Origin: Endomychus coccineus
Taxonomy: Eukaryota; Arthropoda; Insecta; Coleoptera; Endomychidae
Length of the DNA: 64,000 bases
Direction: 5' to 3'
Assembly (NCBI GenBank): GCA_958510875.1
Contig: OY294067.1
Location: forward strand, 194,997,322-195,061,321
In this document: in pieces, positions 32,377 through 41,391 of the stretch
How the letters are laid out: each line of letters starts with the position of its first letter
How positions within the stretch are numbered: the stretch's first letter is position 1
The notes under the pieces: model-generated
What the model saw: the letters and a program-made list of their open reading frames with translations, nothing else
Database searches by the model: none
What the model was told of the DNA's origin: nothing
Program-made: the position numbers and the translations under genes

Positions 32377-33579
32377 ATGTCGGAAAAACTTCAAATATTC
32401 AACGAGCCAAACTTCAATGAAGACATCATCCGAGAAGAAACTCATACCTACTATCCCCACACAACATCTTTTGGCAACAGCGATGAAATTGAGATATTAA
32501 TCAATCAACAAGATGTGTTGGTAGATTTGGCCTCGTCTGCTTTATTCATCGAGGCAGAATTCCAGCCAGAAGCAAGTGGTGATGGTGAATGTAAACTAAC
32601 GAATAATTTCGGAGCGTTTCTCTTCGAATATATCAGTTATGAATTGAATGGAAAAGAGATAGACAAAGTACGTGATCCTGGTATTGTCAGCACCATCAGA
32701 GCTTATCTAACATATGCCAAACATGAATCTATACCTCTAGCTATTTCTGGATGATCATTTAAGGATGTATTGAGTTCAGTCTACAATAATAAAATCAATT
32801 TATGGATACCGTTGAATTTTCTACTAGGCATATTCATTGACTATAACAAAGTTTTGAGTGGAAAACATAAGCTGCGCTTGATAAGGTCTCGAACCGATAA
32901 CGATTGCTATACTAATAGCACAGGCACGAAAACGGCTAAAATAAATGTGAAGACGATAGCATTAAAAGTGCGACATGTGTTTCCAAGTGATCAAGTTAAA
33001 TTTCAAATGTTGGGGAATTTGAGTGCTGAGAAGCCTATTTTGATTCCATTCCGTAGTTGGGATCTGCATGAAAATCCGTTGATGAAGGAGAGCACTCGTT
33101 ACATTTGGGCTGTTAAAACATCAATGAATTTGGAACGTCCTAGATATGTGATTCTAGCTTTCCAAACTGATCGAAAAAATAATCCTGTTAAGCACAGTGC
33201 ATATTTCGATAATATAAACTTGCTAAATGTAAAATTATACTTGAATTCAGAGTGTTATCCATATGAAGCAATGAAATTGAATTTCACCGACCAGCAATAC
33301 GTGGAAGCATACCAGATGTACTATGATTTCCAGAAATCATTTTCAAATAAAATAATAAGCGAACCCAAGTTAGATTATATAGCATTCAAGAATAGAGCAA
33401 TTTTTGTGATTGACTGTTCAAAACAAAACGATGCTATAAAGTCATCAACAGTTGACGTCAAACTAGAGATGGAAAGTTTCCTGAATTTCCCCAAAAACAC
33501 CAGGGCTTATTGCATCATCATTAACGATCGTATAATGGAGTATTCTCCGATTACAGGATCAGTTCGGAATTTGGTGTGA
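32377..33579 (+). pseudogene. Major capsid-like protein (double jelly-roll), one in-frame stop
   Basis: About 400 codons from ATG 32377. A TGA at 32752-32754 interrupts the frame, which otherwise continues uninterrupted to 33579 (WIPLNFLLGIF, VFPSDQVKFQMLGN, YVEAYQMYYDFQKSF). The N-terminal half has a conserved AEFQPEA...FLFEYISYELNGKEIDKVRDP region. Size, place between penton and end genes, and the absence of another candidate suggest the Polinton major capsid protein; I recognise the family by its general pattern only. The stop may be a simple nonsense mutation, or TGA read through; the other decayed genes favour mutation. Confidence 0.6.
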
Positions 33580-33716
33580 AGAACCAGGTGATGAATCATA
33601 ATGTTATAATTTTAGTTCTAAATGATGTACTATCAAAATGTATCTTTCCCAATAAATGTTATTATTATTATTATATTTGATATTTTATTTCTCAAACGGT
33701 AGGTGGTGATGTAAAC

Positions 33717-33750
33717 ATCCGACGATCATAGTTTGTAAACTATGGTAGTC
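33717..33750. promoter_or_regulatory. Internal palindrome related to the TIR motif
   Basis: A near-perfect 34-bp inverted repeat whose centre reads CATAGTTTGTAAACTATG. The half-site CATAGTTTA recurs in the 68-bp arrays of both TIRs. It lies between the capsid gene and the MSV199-like gene, upstream of the latter. Confidence 0.5.
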
Positions 33751-33915
33751 GGTTGCTGGAAATGAAACAAATTGAAACAACTAGTGACGTTATCAGTCAG
33801 TTATCAACGTTTGCAATGACATCGAAACGGAGAGTTACCCCCCACCCTCACTATTCACGTTCACGTTCTCACGTATGTAAGAGAGAATCATTTCAGAAAA
33901 TGTTCAGTTATAAAA

Positions 33916-34815
33916 ATGAACTTAGCAGCGTGCGTTCGTGATTCAAATGTGTCTACATGGTCCACCAACAATCTTATTAAGTTAACAGTTAATGAAGTGT
34001 GTCTAAAATTTGGGATCGATATAAGAAACGATAAAAGAAACTATTTATTTTGGAATATTCAACTAAACCAACGCGTTCTGATGAATGAAGATCTATTGGA
34101 TTGGTTAGGTTATCGCGGCAAAAAATATCATGCTAAAAAGGGTGTTATAACAAGATTGTTGAGGAAAAACCCGCATATACACCATTTAGAAATTTGTGAT
34201 AAGACTGATGCACGAAAGAAATATTATGTTCTAGATGCTATTGATTTCGAATCATTATTGATGCAAATGCGAACTCCTAAAGTCATCGAGTTACGTGAAC
34301 TGTTTTCGTTAATGAAATTTATTATGATGAAATATTGTGAGTACGAGAAATTCTATGAACAACAAGAACGTCAAAGAGCTGAGGAACGTGAATGTCTTGC
34401 GAAAGAACGATCTCAACGCTTATCTCAACAAATTCAAATGAATGTTATCACCTTACGGAATAACATTGCACCAAATATTGTTCCACCTCCTATAAATTTC
34501 GGAAAGAGACGAAATTTAGGTAATTACTTTTGTTTTTTATAATAAAATTTATATAATATATATTATTTAGGATTATATCGAACATCGAATGATATGAGAC
34601 CAGAATGGTACCTGATGCGTCGACAGGAGGATGGTTGGCGTGATGCCGACAGAAAATTACAAAATCGAGGAATGCGATTAATACGTAAATGGTCTAACAT
34701 ATCTCATGCTATCGATATTGGTAACGAAGTGAAACAGAATTTCCGCCGCGATTTGAAATGGTATGCAAGAGGAGATATTATTCATGCAGCAGAAGAAGAG
34801 GGGGTGAACAATTGA
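33916..34815 (+). CDS. MSV199-like domain protein with a 51-nt intron
   Basis: join(33916..34519, 34571..34815), 282 residues. The first exon alone would run into a stop after a few intron codons; splicing the GT-AG intron 34520-34570 keeps the frame (NLG-LYRTSND). The N-terminal half, with LMNEDLLDWLGYRGKKYHA and a basic helix-rich stretch, resembles the MSV199 domain of entomopoxvirus and other insect-virus proteins (family recall, not tested). The C-terminal part (RPEWYLMRRQEDGWRDADRK) may correspond to the DUF3627-like tail that often follows it. The middle holds a long charged coiled coil. Role unknown, possibly DNA-binding. The frame upstream (33753-33941) is taken as chance. Confidence 0.65.
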
Positions 34816-34958
34816 TTAGTGACATCAACATCGAGTCATTGATAGAATGTGTTATCAATCACAAAAATAAAGCTTATGAACTAGCAAATGATAATGTCAA
34901 TATATTATTATAATTATCATTCCTTTTGTTTTATTAAAACACTTATATCTTCATACAA

Positions 34959-35480
34959 TCATTTATTTACATGGTAAATAGCCTTCTTTACATATTTAAC
35001 AAACATTTTCAACATTAGTACTGATAAAGAAGATAAAATTGCATACAAAATTGCGAAAATTTTAGAAATTTCTTCGTCTAGTGAGGATGATGTACGTGTG
35101 GATGGTGTTGATATTGTCTTTTGTATGACATGTGGTAAACATGATGATTGTTGGAGCAATTGCCATTCAGCCATATCTCCCTCACTCCGATCAAAGAATA
35201 AAAGTTTAAGTTTATAATGTATGGTGGTACGATTATCTTGAGGAATGTTGAATGCGAATACCTCTAATTGATTATCGTTGATTTTTCTAAAATTCATCGG
35301 AATCCATTCGGTACGGTTACACCCCCCACCACCATCGGTTGCAACATCCTTCAGACAAATATAAATGCGCTCAACGTGTTGGGGAACGTTCGCGTATAGA
35401 ATACCATTCAGAATTGTGGTAAGAATCACGAAATTTGTTTTTAACATCCCCACTCCCATCATTATCTTCACTTTTTGCAC
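34959..35480 (-). CDS. Predicted single-pass membrane glycoprotein
   Basis: 173 residues, minus strand, the only gene in Polinton A on that strand, ending the gene block before the right TIR. A hydrophobic N-terminus (NFVILTTILNGILYA) suits a signal peptide. The ectodomain has two N-glycosylation sequons (both NRT) and several Cys, and a C-terminal membrane segment (IFAILYAILSSLSVLMLKMF) is followed by a basic tail. I do not recognise the family. It could be a virion surface protein, but that is inference from topology only. Convergent with the MSV199-like gene. Confidence 0.5.
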   Translation of the reverse strand: MQKVKIMMGVGMLKTNFVILTTILNGILYANVPQHVERIYICLKDVATDGGGGCNRTEWIPMNFRKINDNQLEVFAFNIPQDNRTTIHYKLKLLFFDRSEGDMAEWQLLQQSSCLPHVIQKTISTPSTRTSSSLDEEISKIFAILYAILSSLSVLMLKMFVKYVKKAIYHVNK

Positions 35481-35675
35481 TTGTAAATGTATTCAACAGT
35501 CTTATAACTTTTATTTTATCTTCGTAAAAATTCAAGTCTCTTCTTAGTTCATGAACTTTCTCCACAAATTTTCAAAGTATACGTGTGTATTCTTCAAAAG
35601 ATATATGCATAATGACACATTTACAAACTTACTGGATATCTTTATCATAACCTCCAACTATTCACATTTACACAT

Positions 35676-37502
35676 AGAGTATCATTATTATTACTCACAT
35701 TTATTCCTCATCTGACCATCATAGTTCGTGAACGATGATGACGTCATCATCGTTCGTAAACTATGGTCGCCGGGTTGAATCAGTTACTGTCATTGGCTTG
35801 AAGCAGTGACGTCATCATCGTTCGTAAACTATGGTCGCCGGGTTGAATCAGTTACTGTCATTGGCTTGAAGCAGTGACGTCATCATCGTTCGTAAACTAT
35901 GGTCGCCGGGTTGAATCAGTTACTGTCATTGGCTTGAAGCAGTGACGTCATCATCGTTCGTAAACTATGGTCGCCGGATTGAAACAATGAATGCCTCCCG
36001 TGACGTCATCACCGTTGATAAACTATGATCGTAGGATCTTCAATTCAATAAAATTAACATTCTGCATATCAAGACTTTTCATTTGATACCTATAAAGCTA
36101 TGGTTGACATTCATAGATCCGTCTTGACAGTTCGCGTGACAGATGCTTCATGGATCCACCACGTCACACCCTCCAAGACGCGACATGACACCTCGATGAA
36201 GACCTCACGTGACAGACATCATGACAACTCTTTCCACCACCATGATGCTCTATGGTACGTGATAGCCACCATGACACCTTGTGACAGACACTCTCCGTCG
36301 AAGTGACAGACACCATATCTCACCGCGTGACAGATCATGTGATTTCAAAACCGTACGAGTCGCATGAGTCGGACGAGTCGAATCGGTGGCGACACCTCCA
36401 CGAAGCAGCCTGTACCTTCGGTCCGCCATGACATCTGTCACGTGACACCTACACGAAGCAGCCTGTACCTTTAGCTCACCATGACAGCTGTCACGTGGTG
36501 GTGACACCTACACGAAGCAACCTGTACCTTCGGTTCGCCATGACAGCTGTCATGTGGTGGCGACATCTCCATGAAGCAGCCTGTACCTTTAGCTCACCAT
36601 GACAGCTGTCACGTGGTGGTGACACCTACACGGAGCAACCTGTACCTGTGGTCCGCCATGACAGCTGTCATGTGGTGGCGACATCTCCATGAAGCAGCCT
36701 GTACCCAAGGGTCGCCATGACAGCTGGACCTTATGGTCGCCATGACAGCTGGTCCTTATGGTCGCCATGACAGCTTTACCTTAGGTCAGCCATGACAGTT
36801 GGACCTTATGGTCGCCATGACAGCTGGTTCTTATGGCCGCCATGACAGCTGGTTCTTATGGACGCCATGACAGCTGGTCCTTATGATCGCCATGACAGCT
36901 GGACCTTATGGTTGCCATGACAGCTGGTCCTTATGGCCGCCATGACAGCTGGTCCTTATGGACGCCATGACAGCTGGTCCTTATGATCGCCATGACAGCT
37001 GGTTCTTATGCCCGCCATGACAGCTGGTCCTTATGGTCGCCATGACAGCTGGTCCTTATGATCGCCATGACAGCTGGTCCTTATGGTCGCCATGCTGTCA
37101 TGTGTTAGTCACGTGACTCTGTACATGTGACACACTTTTTAAACACACCCTGTATACTCTTTACAAATAAAATCCTTATCACCTACTTCCTTTCAAAACT
37201 GATAAGGACGAGCTCATGCACCGGATGCACATCGACAGCTAGACCGGAAGTGGAGACCGGATATCCTGAGGCAGAACTAGCCCAGTTCATCTACTGTGGT
37301 CTTGAACACAACACACAACATCCAACTCTATGGTCTACAACACACTTCTATTCTATTCTATACACAACATCCAACTCTATGGTCCATTACCCTCAGAACA
37401 CAGAATCGCATCAAACATATACACCTCTCTCTCACACTCACGCAATTCCCTATACTCAGACCGGATGCACTTCCGCCCCAGAACTAGCCCATTACACCTA
37501 CT
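35676..37502 (-). repeat. Right terminal inverted repeat of Polinton A
   Basis: Reverse complement of 24285-26213, with the 68-bp, 59-bp and 25-bp arrays in mirror order and slightly different copy numbers. Frames inside (36100-36507, 37127-37704) are repeat counterparts of those on the left and are not genes. Ends ...CACCTACT at 37502, followed by the target duplication ATTTAC. Confidence 0.9.
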
Positions 37503-38865
37503 ATTTACTGCCTTCGCTATTCCAGCAGCACCTCCACCTAGTGCACCGAGTGCACTTAGTGCTGCAAATATTGGTATAAGTGGTAATATGCCACCAGTTT
37601 TACGTACTTGTATTACACGTGCAGGTCTTATTCGTTTTTTAAGTTTTTCAACTGATTTCATTGCAGCCAGAATAGCATCATTGAAATTTTTAGGCTTACG
37701 TTGAACAACCTTTTTCTTAATTTGTCATATTTCATTCTTCAAACTTATTAACTTTTTCTTTTTTCAACAATTTTTTTCATTTGCATTTTTGAACGTTTTT
37801 TAGATTTTTTTGATTTGTGTTCATTTGATACCATTTTTTCTTTTCGTAACCAATTTGCATGTTAACTGTTTGAAAATCGTTTTTGTACTGAACATTTCAA
37901 CACTCATTAATATGTTTTTATTTTTTCCACCGATCCATCACCGGCATCATCATCCAACTTACGTTTATTAATATTTGATTCAAGTTTCAGCTTCTTAGTA
38001 GTAGTGATATCAGCTTCATCGTCTTCATTAAAACGTATTTTCCTTTTTCTCGCGATGAGTTTAGGACGTTTAGTAATCCTCATTTTTCTAATAGGAATTG
38101 TACTATCACCATCTTCTTCTAATTTCCTTTTTAGTGGTGATGGTTTAATAATACTCATTATAGGAGTGTTTAATGTAATATCTTTCGTTTTCACATCATC
38201 CACTTTCTGTTTTCTAACTTTATTACATATTTTTCTTTTTTTAAAAGCAATTGTACTATCATCTTCTTCTAATTTTCTTATTAGTGATGGTTGTATTATA
38301 GGGGTAATATCTTTCGTTTTCACATCATTCAATTTCCTAACTTTATTTTTATAGTATATTTCCTAGAATTTGTTTTAGTTTTTATTGATGTTTTGTACTG
38401 TCTTATATTATTTAAGCTGATTTCAATATTTCTTAAAGAATTTTCTACAAACTTTTTAGTCTTCTCCATGGACTTGAAGCAATTATTAACAATTTGATTG
38501 CAATTATTGTTGTATCCCATACCAAGTTTTACTTTAGCCTTCATCGTACCAGCTATCCCCAATGCAGCCATTTTTTCACCTAACGATGCATTGTTAGAAT
38601 GAAATCTAGCAAGAGCTTTATCAGCTAGCATTTTGTCAGCTTCATGACGACGTTTAATATCCTTTTCCTGAGAATATGCTATGTCATGTTGTTTACACGC
38701 TTCATCCAATTCATTCACCTCCTTATCGCCTCGAGCTAATCTTTTTTCAAGTTTTGTACCCGGACCGCAATATCTATATCCTGGTATATGCATTTCAAAC
38801 GGTAAATTATTTATAACGCTATTCATAATACCCTCCCCCTCTACAATATTCGGATAAAATCTCAT
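37503..38865 (-). pseudogene. Polinton B PLA2-like gene, split by Polinton A
   Basis: Minus strand from ATG 38865. PLA2-like N-terminus with PGYRYCGPG and an intact CKQHDIAY active-site motif; then a frameshift near 38330 into a Lys-rich stretch (38332-37907), and the hydrophobic Gly/Ala segment (PLIPIFAALSALGALGGG) near 37600-37540. At 37503 it is cut by insertion of Polinton A within the conserved AKAVN; its continuation is at 24284-24186. Related to 30218-31000. Its 5' end faces the ATPase gene of the same element, 117 bp away. Confidence 0.75.
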
Positions 38866-38982
38866 TTTTCTTATTTTCGTTAAGATTGTAGCTTAATCAA
38901 TTTTCAGCCTTGACTGATTATTAATTTTTTATGAATGATAATTTTATAGTTACAGTTGATTTATTGTTTGGAGAAGAGAGCA

Positions 38983-39100
38983 ATGAAAGTGATAAAACAG
39001 CGAACAACTTCAAGTGTAAATAATCACGATTTAGTTCAAGATAAGGATAATAAGAATCATGACTCACTTTTACCTTCCACGATAAGATGTATAATTGTGG
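38983..39100 (+). pseudogene. Polinton B packaging ATPase, 5' segment
   Basis: Starts MKVIKQRTTSS and ends at the codon just before the P-loop, where the Gypsy element 39101-46403 is inserted. Across that element (counting one copy of the duplicated GTGG) the reading frame goes directly on to PSNCGKT at 46408. Homologous to the N-terminus of 26525-27250. The short divergent region 38866-38982 should carry promoters for this gene and for the PLA2-like gene. Confidence 0.8.
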
Positions 39101-40523
39101 TGTAATGAAGCATTCTTCATTACTTACAAATAAATTTGAATATCTCAGTAGAATCGAATTACATAGGCAAAGTTAAGAGATCAAACTTCGTGCACATCTA
39201 TGTATAAAAACTGGTGAACAGAATTCGCCAGCCGGTCACCTGTTCACGTTACGTCACACGCCGCGATCTGTATAAAAGCAAGCCCATTTCATAGCGAAAG
39301 GGGACTGACTTGCCAGACCAGCACCGAGATTGACCTGCCGTAATCTAAACAACCCGAAGCCGTTGCTATTGTGCAAATCCGAGAAATAGAGAGTGAGTAT
39401 TAATTGCCGTTTAAAATCCATTCAAGTCATTGAATTAACATTCCAGGATATAAGTCTGATTTCAAATTCGAACTTTGTTTATAAATTCAATAGTCTACAA
39501 AACAATCCTGATAGCTTGGACGAATACGATTCAGCTTCTGCGAATTGTTTTTCTAGAGACTAAGTTAGGATTTTGTCCGAGACCGATTTGTAGAATTGTG
39601 AATAAACACACAGCCGAAACCGCTGGGAAAAACAATCCTTATAGCTTGGACGAATACGATCCAGCTTCTGCGAATTGTTTTTCTAGAGAATTAACATTCC
39701 AGTATATAAGTCCGATTTCAAATTCGAACTTTGTTTATAAATTCAATAGTCTACAAAACAATCCTGATAGCTTGGACGAATACGATCCAGCTTCTGCGAA
39801 TTGTTTTTCTAGAGACTAAGTTAGGATATTGTCCGAGACCGATTTGTAGAATTGTTAATAAAGTCACAGCCGAAACCGCTGGAAAAATCAAGCCTTATAG
39901 CTTGGACGAATACGATCCAGCTTCTGCGAATTGATTTCAGGGGCTACGTGGTGATTCTCTCCGAGACCGACTTGTGAAATTATTAAGTCAGTCATAGCCG
40001 ATAGCTGACAAATCAACCTAGTCCGTTATACCCCGTTCCGTAAGAAATTACGTCTGAAATACAGGTCAGAGCGAATACACGACCCACGCTCCGTCGAAGT
40101 TAACAGTGTACTAAATATTTAGATTGTCGCGATTCATTTCATTTCTAGACCTAGGGACAAAAACTTGTCTACCATCTCACGCAGATGGTGGAGACTCCCG
40201 ACGATAGGAAAACATCTAATTAGCGCGTTATTTTATACACGGAAAACGAACACATTAAAACGGCCTGTTCCTAGCAACATTTTGTAAATAGATTGTACAT
40301 AGCTGGTGTAAATGTAAATAGAGATAATTAATAAACTTAGTTAAGCAAGAAATATCTGTTTTATTTGGCAATCCACACGAAAGAGAAACAGCAATTTTAA
40401 AACCTATATAAAAAGGGAACCTGGACCCTCAAGAAACCCGAGCAGGTCAGTTACTGTCATAAGAGGACAGTAAGTGACAACCTCCCCACTTGTAATTAAC
40501 CATTCAAGCGGAAGGAGGTTACA
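39101..40523 (+). repeat. 5' LTR of the Gypsy element
   Basis: TGTAATG...GTTACA, with TGTAA/TTACA inverted ends. A TATAAAA box near 39270 is followed by the likely transcription start. The middle holds four tandem copies, spaced about 129-136 bp, of a segment with AGCTTGGACGAATACGAT and GCTTCTGCGAATTG. Frames at 39475-39934 are these repeats and not genes. Confidence 0.9.
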
Positions 40524-40526
40524 AAA

Positions 40527-40540
40527 TGGCGCCCGAGATT
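40527..40540 (+). other. Primer-binding site of the Gypsy element
   Basis: TGGCGCCCGAGATT, three bases inside the LTR end. The TGG start is complementary to a tRNA CCA end; I cannot name the tRNA. Confidence 0.7.
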
Positions 40541-40590
40541 TAAAGTAACGGAAACTAGATAGAAATTGCTCTCTTTGATTGCCAAATAAA

Positions 40591-41391
40591 ATGTCATTAG
40601 TAGAGAAGAATAATGACAGAGGTAAACTCATGGATCAGGTCCGTAAATGGGGTGTACACTTCGAAGGGAAAAGGGACAGCCTGGAATTCTTAGAACGATT
40701 TTCCGAGCTCAGGATAGCATATGGAATTGAAGAAGAAGATTGTCTGCAGGTATTGCCCGAATTATTGAAAGGCCAAGCCTTATTGTGGTATAGAAACAAT
40801 AACACACAGTGGCAAACATGGTCGGATTTTATAACAGATTTTGAGTTATATTTCCTTCCAAATAACTATCGACAGGATATCCTAGATTCAATCGTGAAAA
40901 GGGTGCAGGGCCCTCAGGAAGACACAAAGGAATTTATAATTGCTTTGCAGACTCTGTGCAGAAGGAGTCAAGTTATAAACAAACAAGAGGAATTGAACAG
41001 AATTTATAGAAACCTGCGGCCAGAAATCCGACGGTACGTTAGGCCTAGGGATTTCTCTTCTCTGTCGGACCTAATCCAACTCTGCGAAGAGTATGGAAAT
41101 TTACAGAAGGAGTTAGGGGATGATCGAAGAAAATGTAGTATAGAACCAAAAGAGACTGTAAACTACATACAAGCGAATAGAGCATTGCCACGGAATATAG
41201 ATCAGCAAGAAGTATGTTGGAGATGCGGTGAAAAGGGACACCGGCGTTTCGAGTGTAGGGGCACTTTTAAACGATTCTGCTCGCGATGTGGCAAACAGGG
41301 TATTCTGACTCGAGAATGCCAATGCAGGAATACGAAACCGGGAAACGAGCGGACGTCCAGCGGACAAGCAGGAGCCGCTGGGACGTCATAG
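40591..41391 (+). CDS. Gypsy gag
   Basis: About 266 residues from ATG 40591 (MSLVEKNNDRG); an upstream in-frame extension to 40579 has no ATG. Capsid-like domain with FLERFSELRIAYGIEEEDC and ALLWYRNNNTQW, then a nucleocapsid with CWRCGEKGHRRFEC (a canonical CCHC knuckle) and CSRCGKQGILTREC, where the His position of the second knuckle is Ile. The same loss is seen in the gag at 2029-2927, so it is a lineage trait. The 3' end overlaps pol by 106 nt in another frame, which suggests programmed frameshifting. Gag assembles the virus-like particle and binds the RNA. Confidence 0.9.
   Translation: MSLVEKNNDRGKLMDQVRKWGVHFEGKRDSLEFLERFSELRIAYGIEEEDCLQVLPELLKGQALLWYRNNNTQWQTWSDFITDFELYFLPNNYRQDILDSIVKRVQGPQEDTKEFIIALQTLCRRSQVINKQEELNRIYRNLRPEIRRYVRPRDFSSLSDLIQLCEEYGNLQKELGDDRRKCSIEPKETVNYIQANRALPRNIDQQEVCWRCGEKGHRRFECRGTFKRFCSRCGKQGILTRECQCRNTKPGNERTSSGQAGAAGTS

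Larger units (their letters stand above)
24285..37502 (+). mobile_element. Complete Polinton/Maverick element (A), lacking PolB
   Basis: The ends AGTAGGTGTAATGGG... and ...CCCATTACACCTACT give the AG...CT termini known for Polintons. The 6-bp target duplication ATTTAC is perfect (24279-24284 and 37503-37508). Terminal inverted repeats are 24285-26213 and 35676-37502. Ten element genes lie between them, nine on the plus strand and one on the minus strand: ATPase, DUF8207-like, fibre-like, integrase, PLA2-like, protease, penton-like, major capsid-like, MSV199-like and a membrane protein. No DNA polymerase B can be found anywhere inside, although PolB is normally the largest Polinton gene. It is inserted in the PLA2-like gene of another Polinton. 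Confidence 0.9.

Noticed and set aside
33753..33941. Short plus-strand frame before the MSV199-like gene
   Set aside because: Overlaps the gene start in another frame and shows no recognisable feature; treated as chance.
38004..38354. Hydrophobic plus-strand frame that could look like a membrane protein
   Set aside because: Antisense of the Lys-rich part of the PLA2-like gene; Lys codons read backwards give Phe and Leu.
39475..39934. Repeated short frames in the Gypsy LTR (and 45478-45814)
   Set aside because: Read-through of four tandem LTR segments in different frames; identical in both LTRs and upstream of gag signals.
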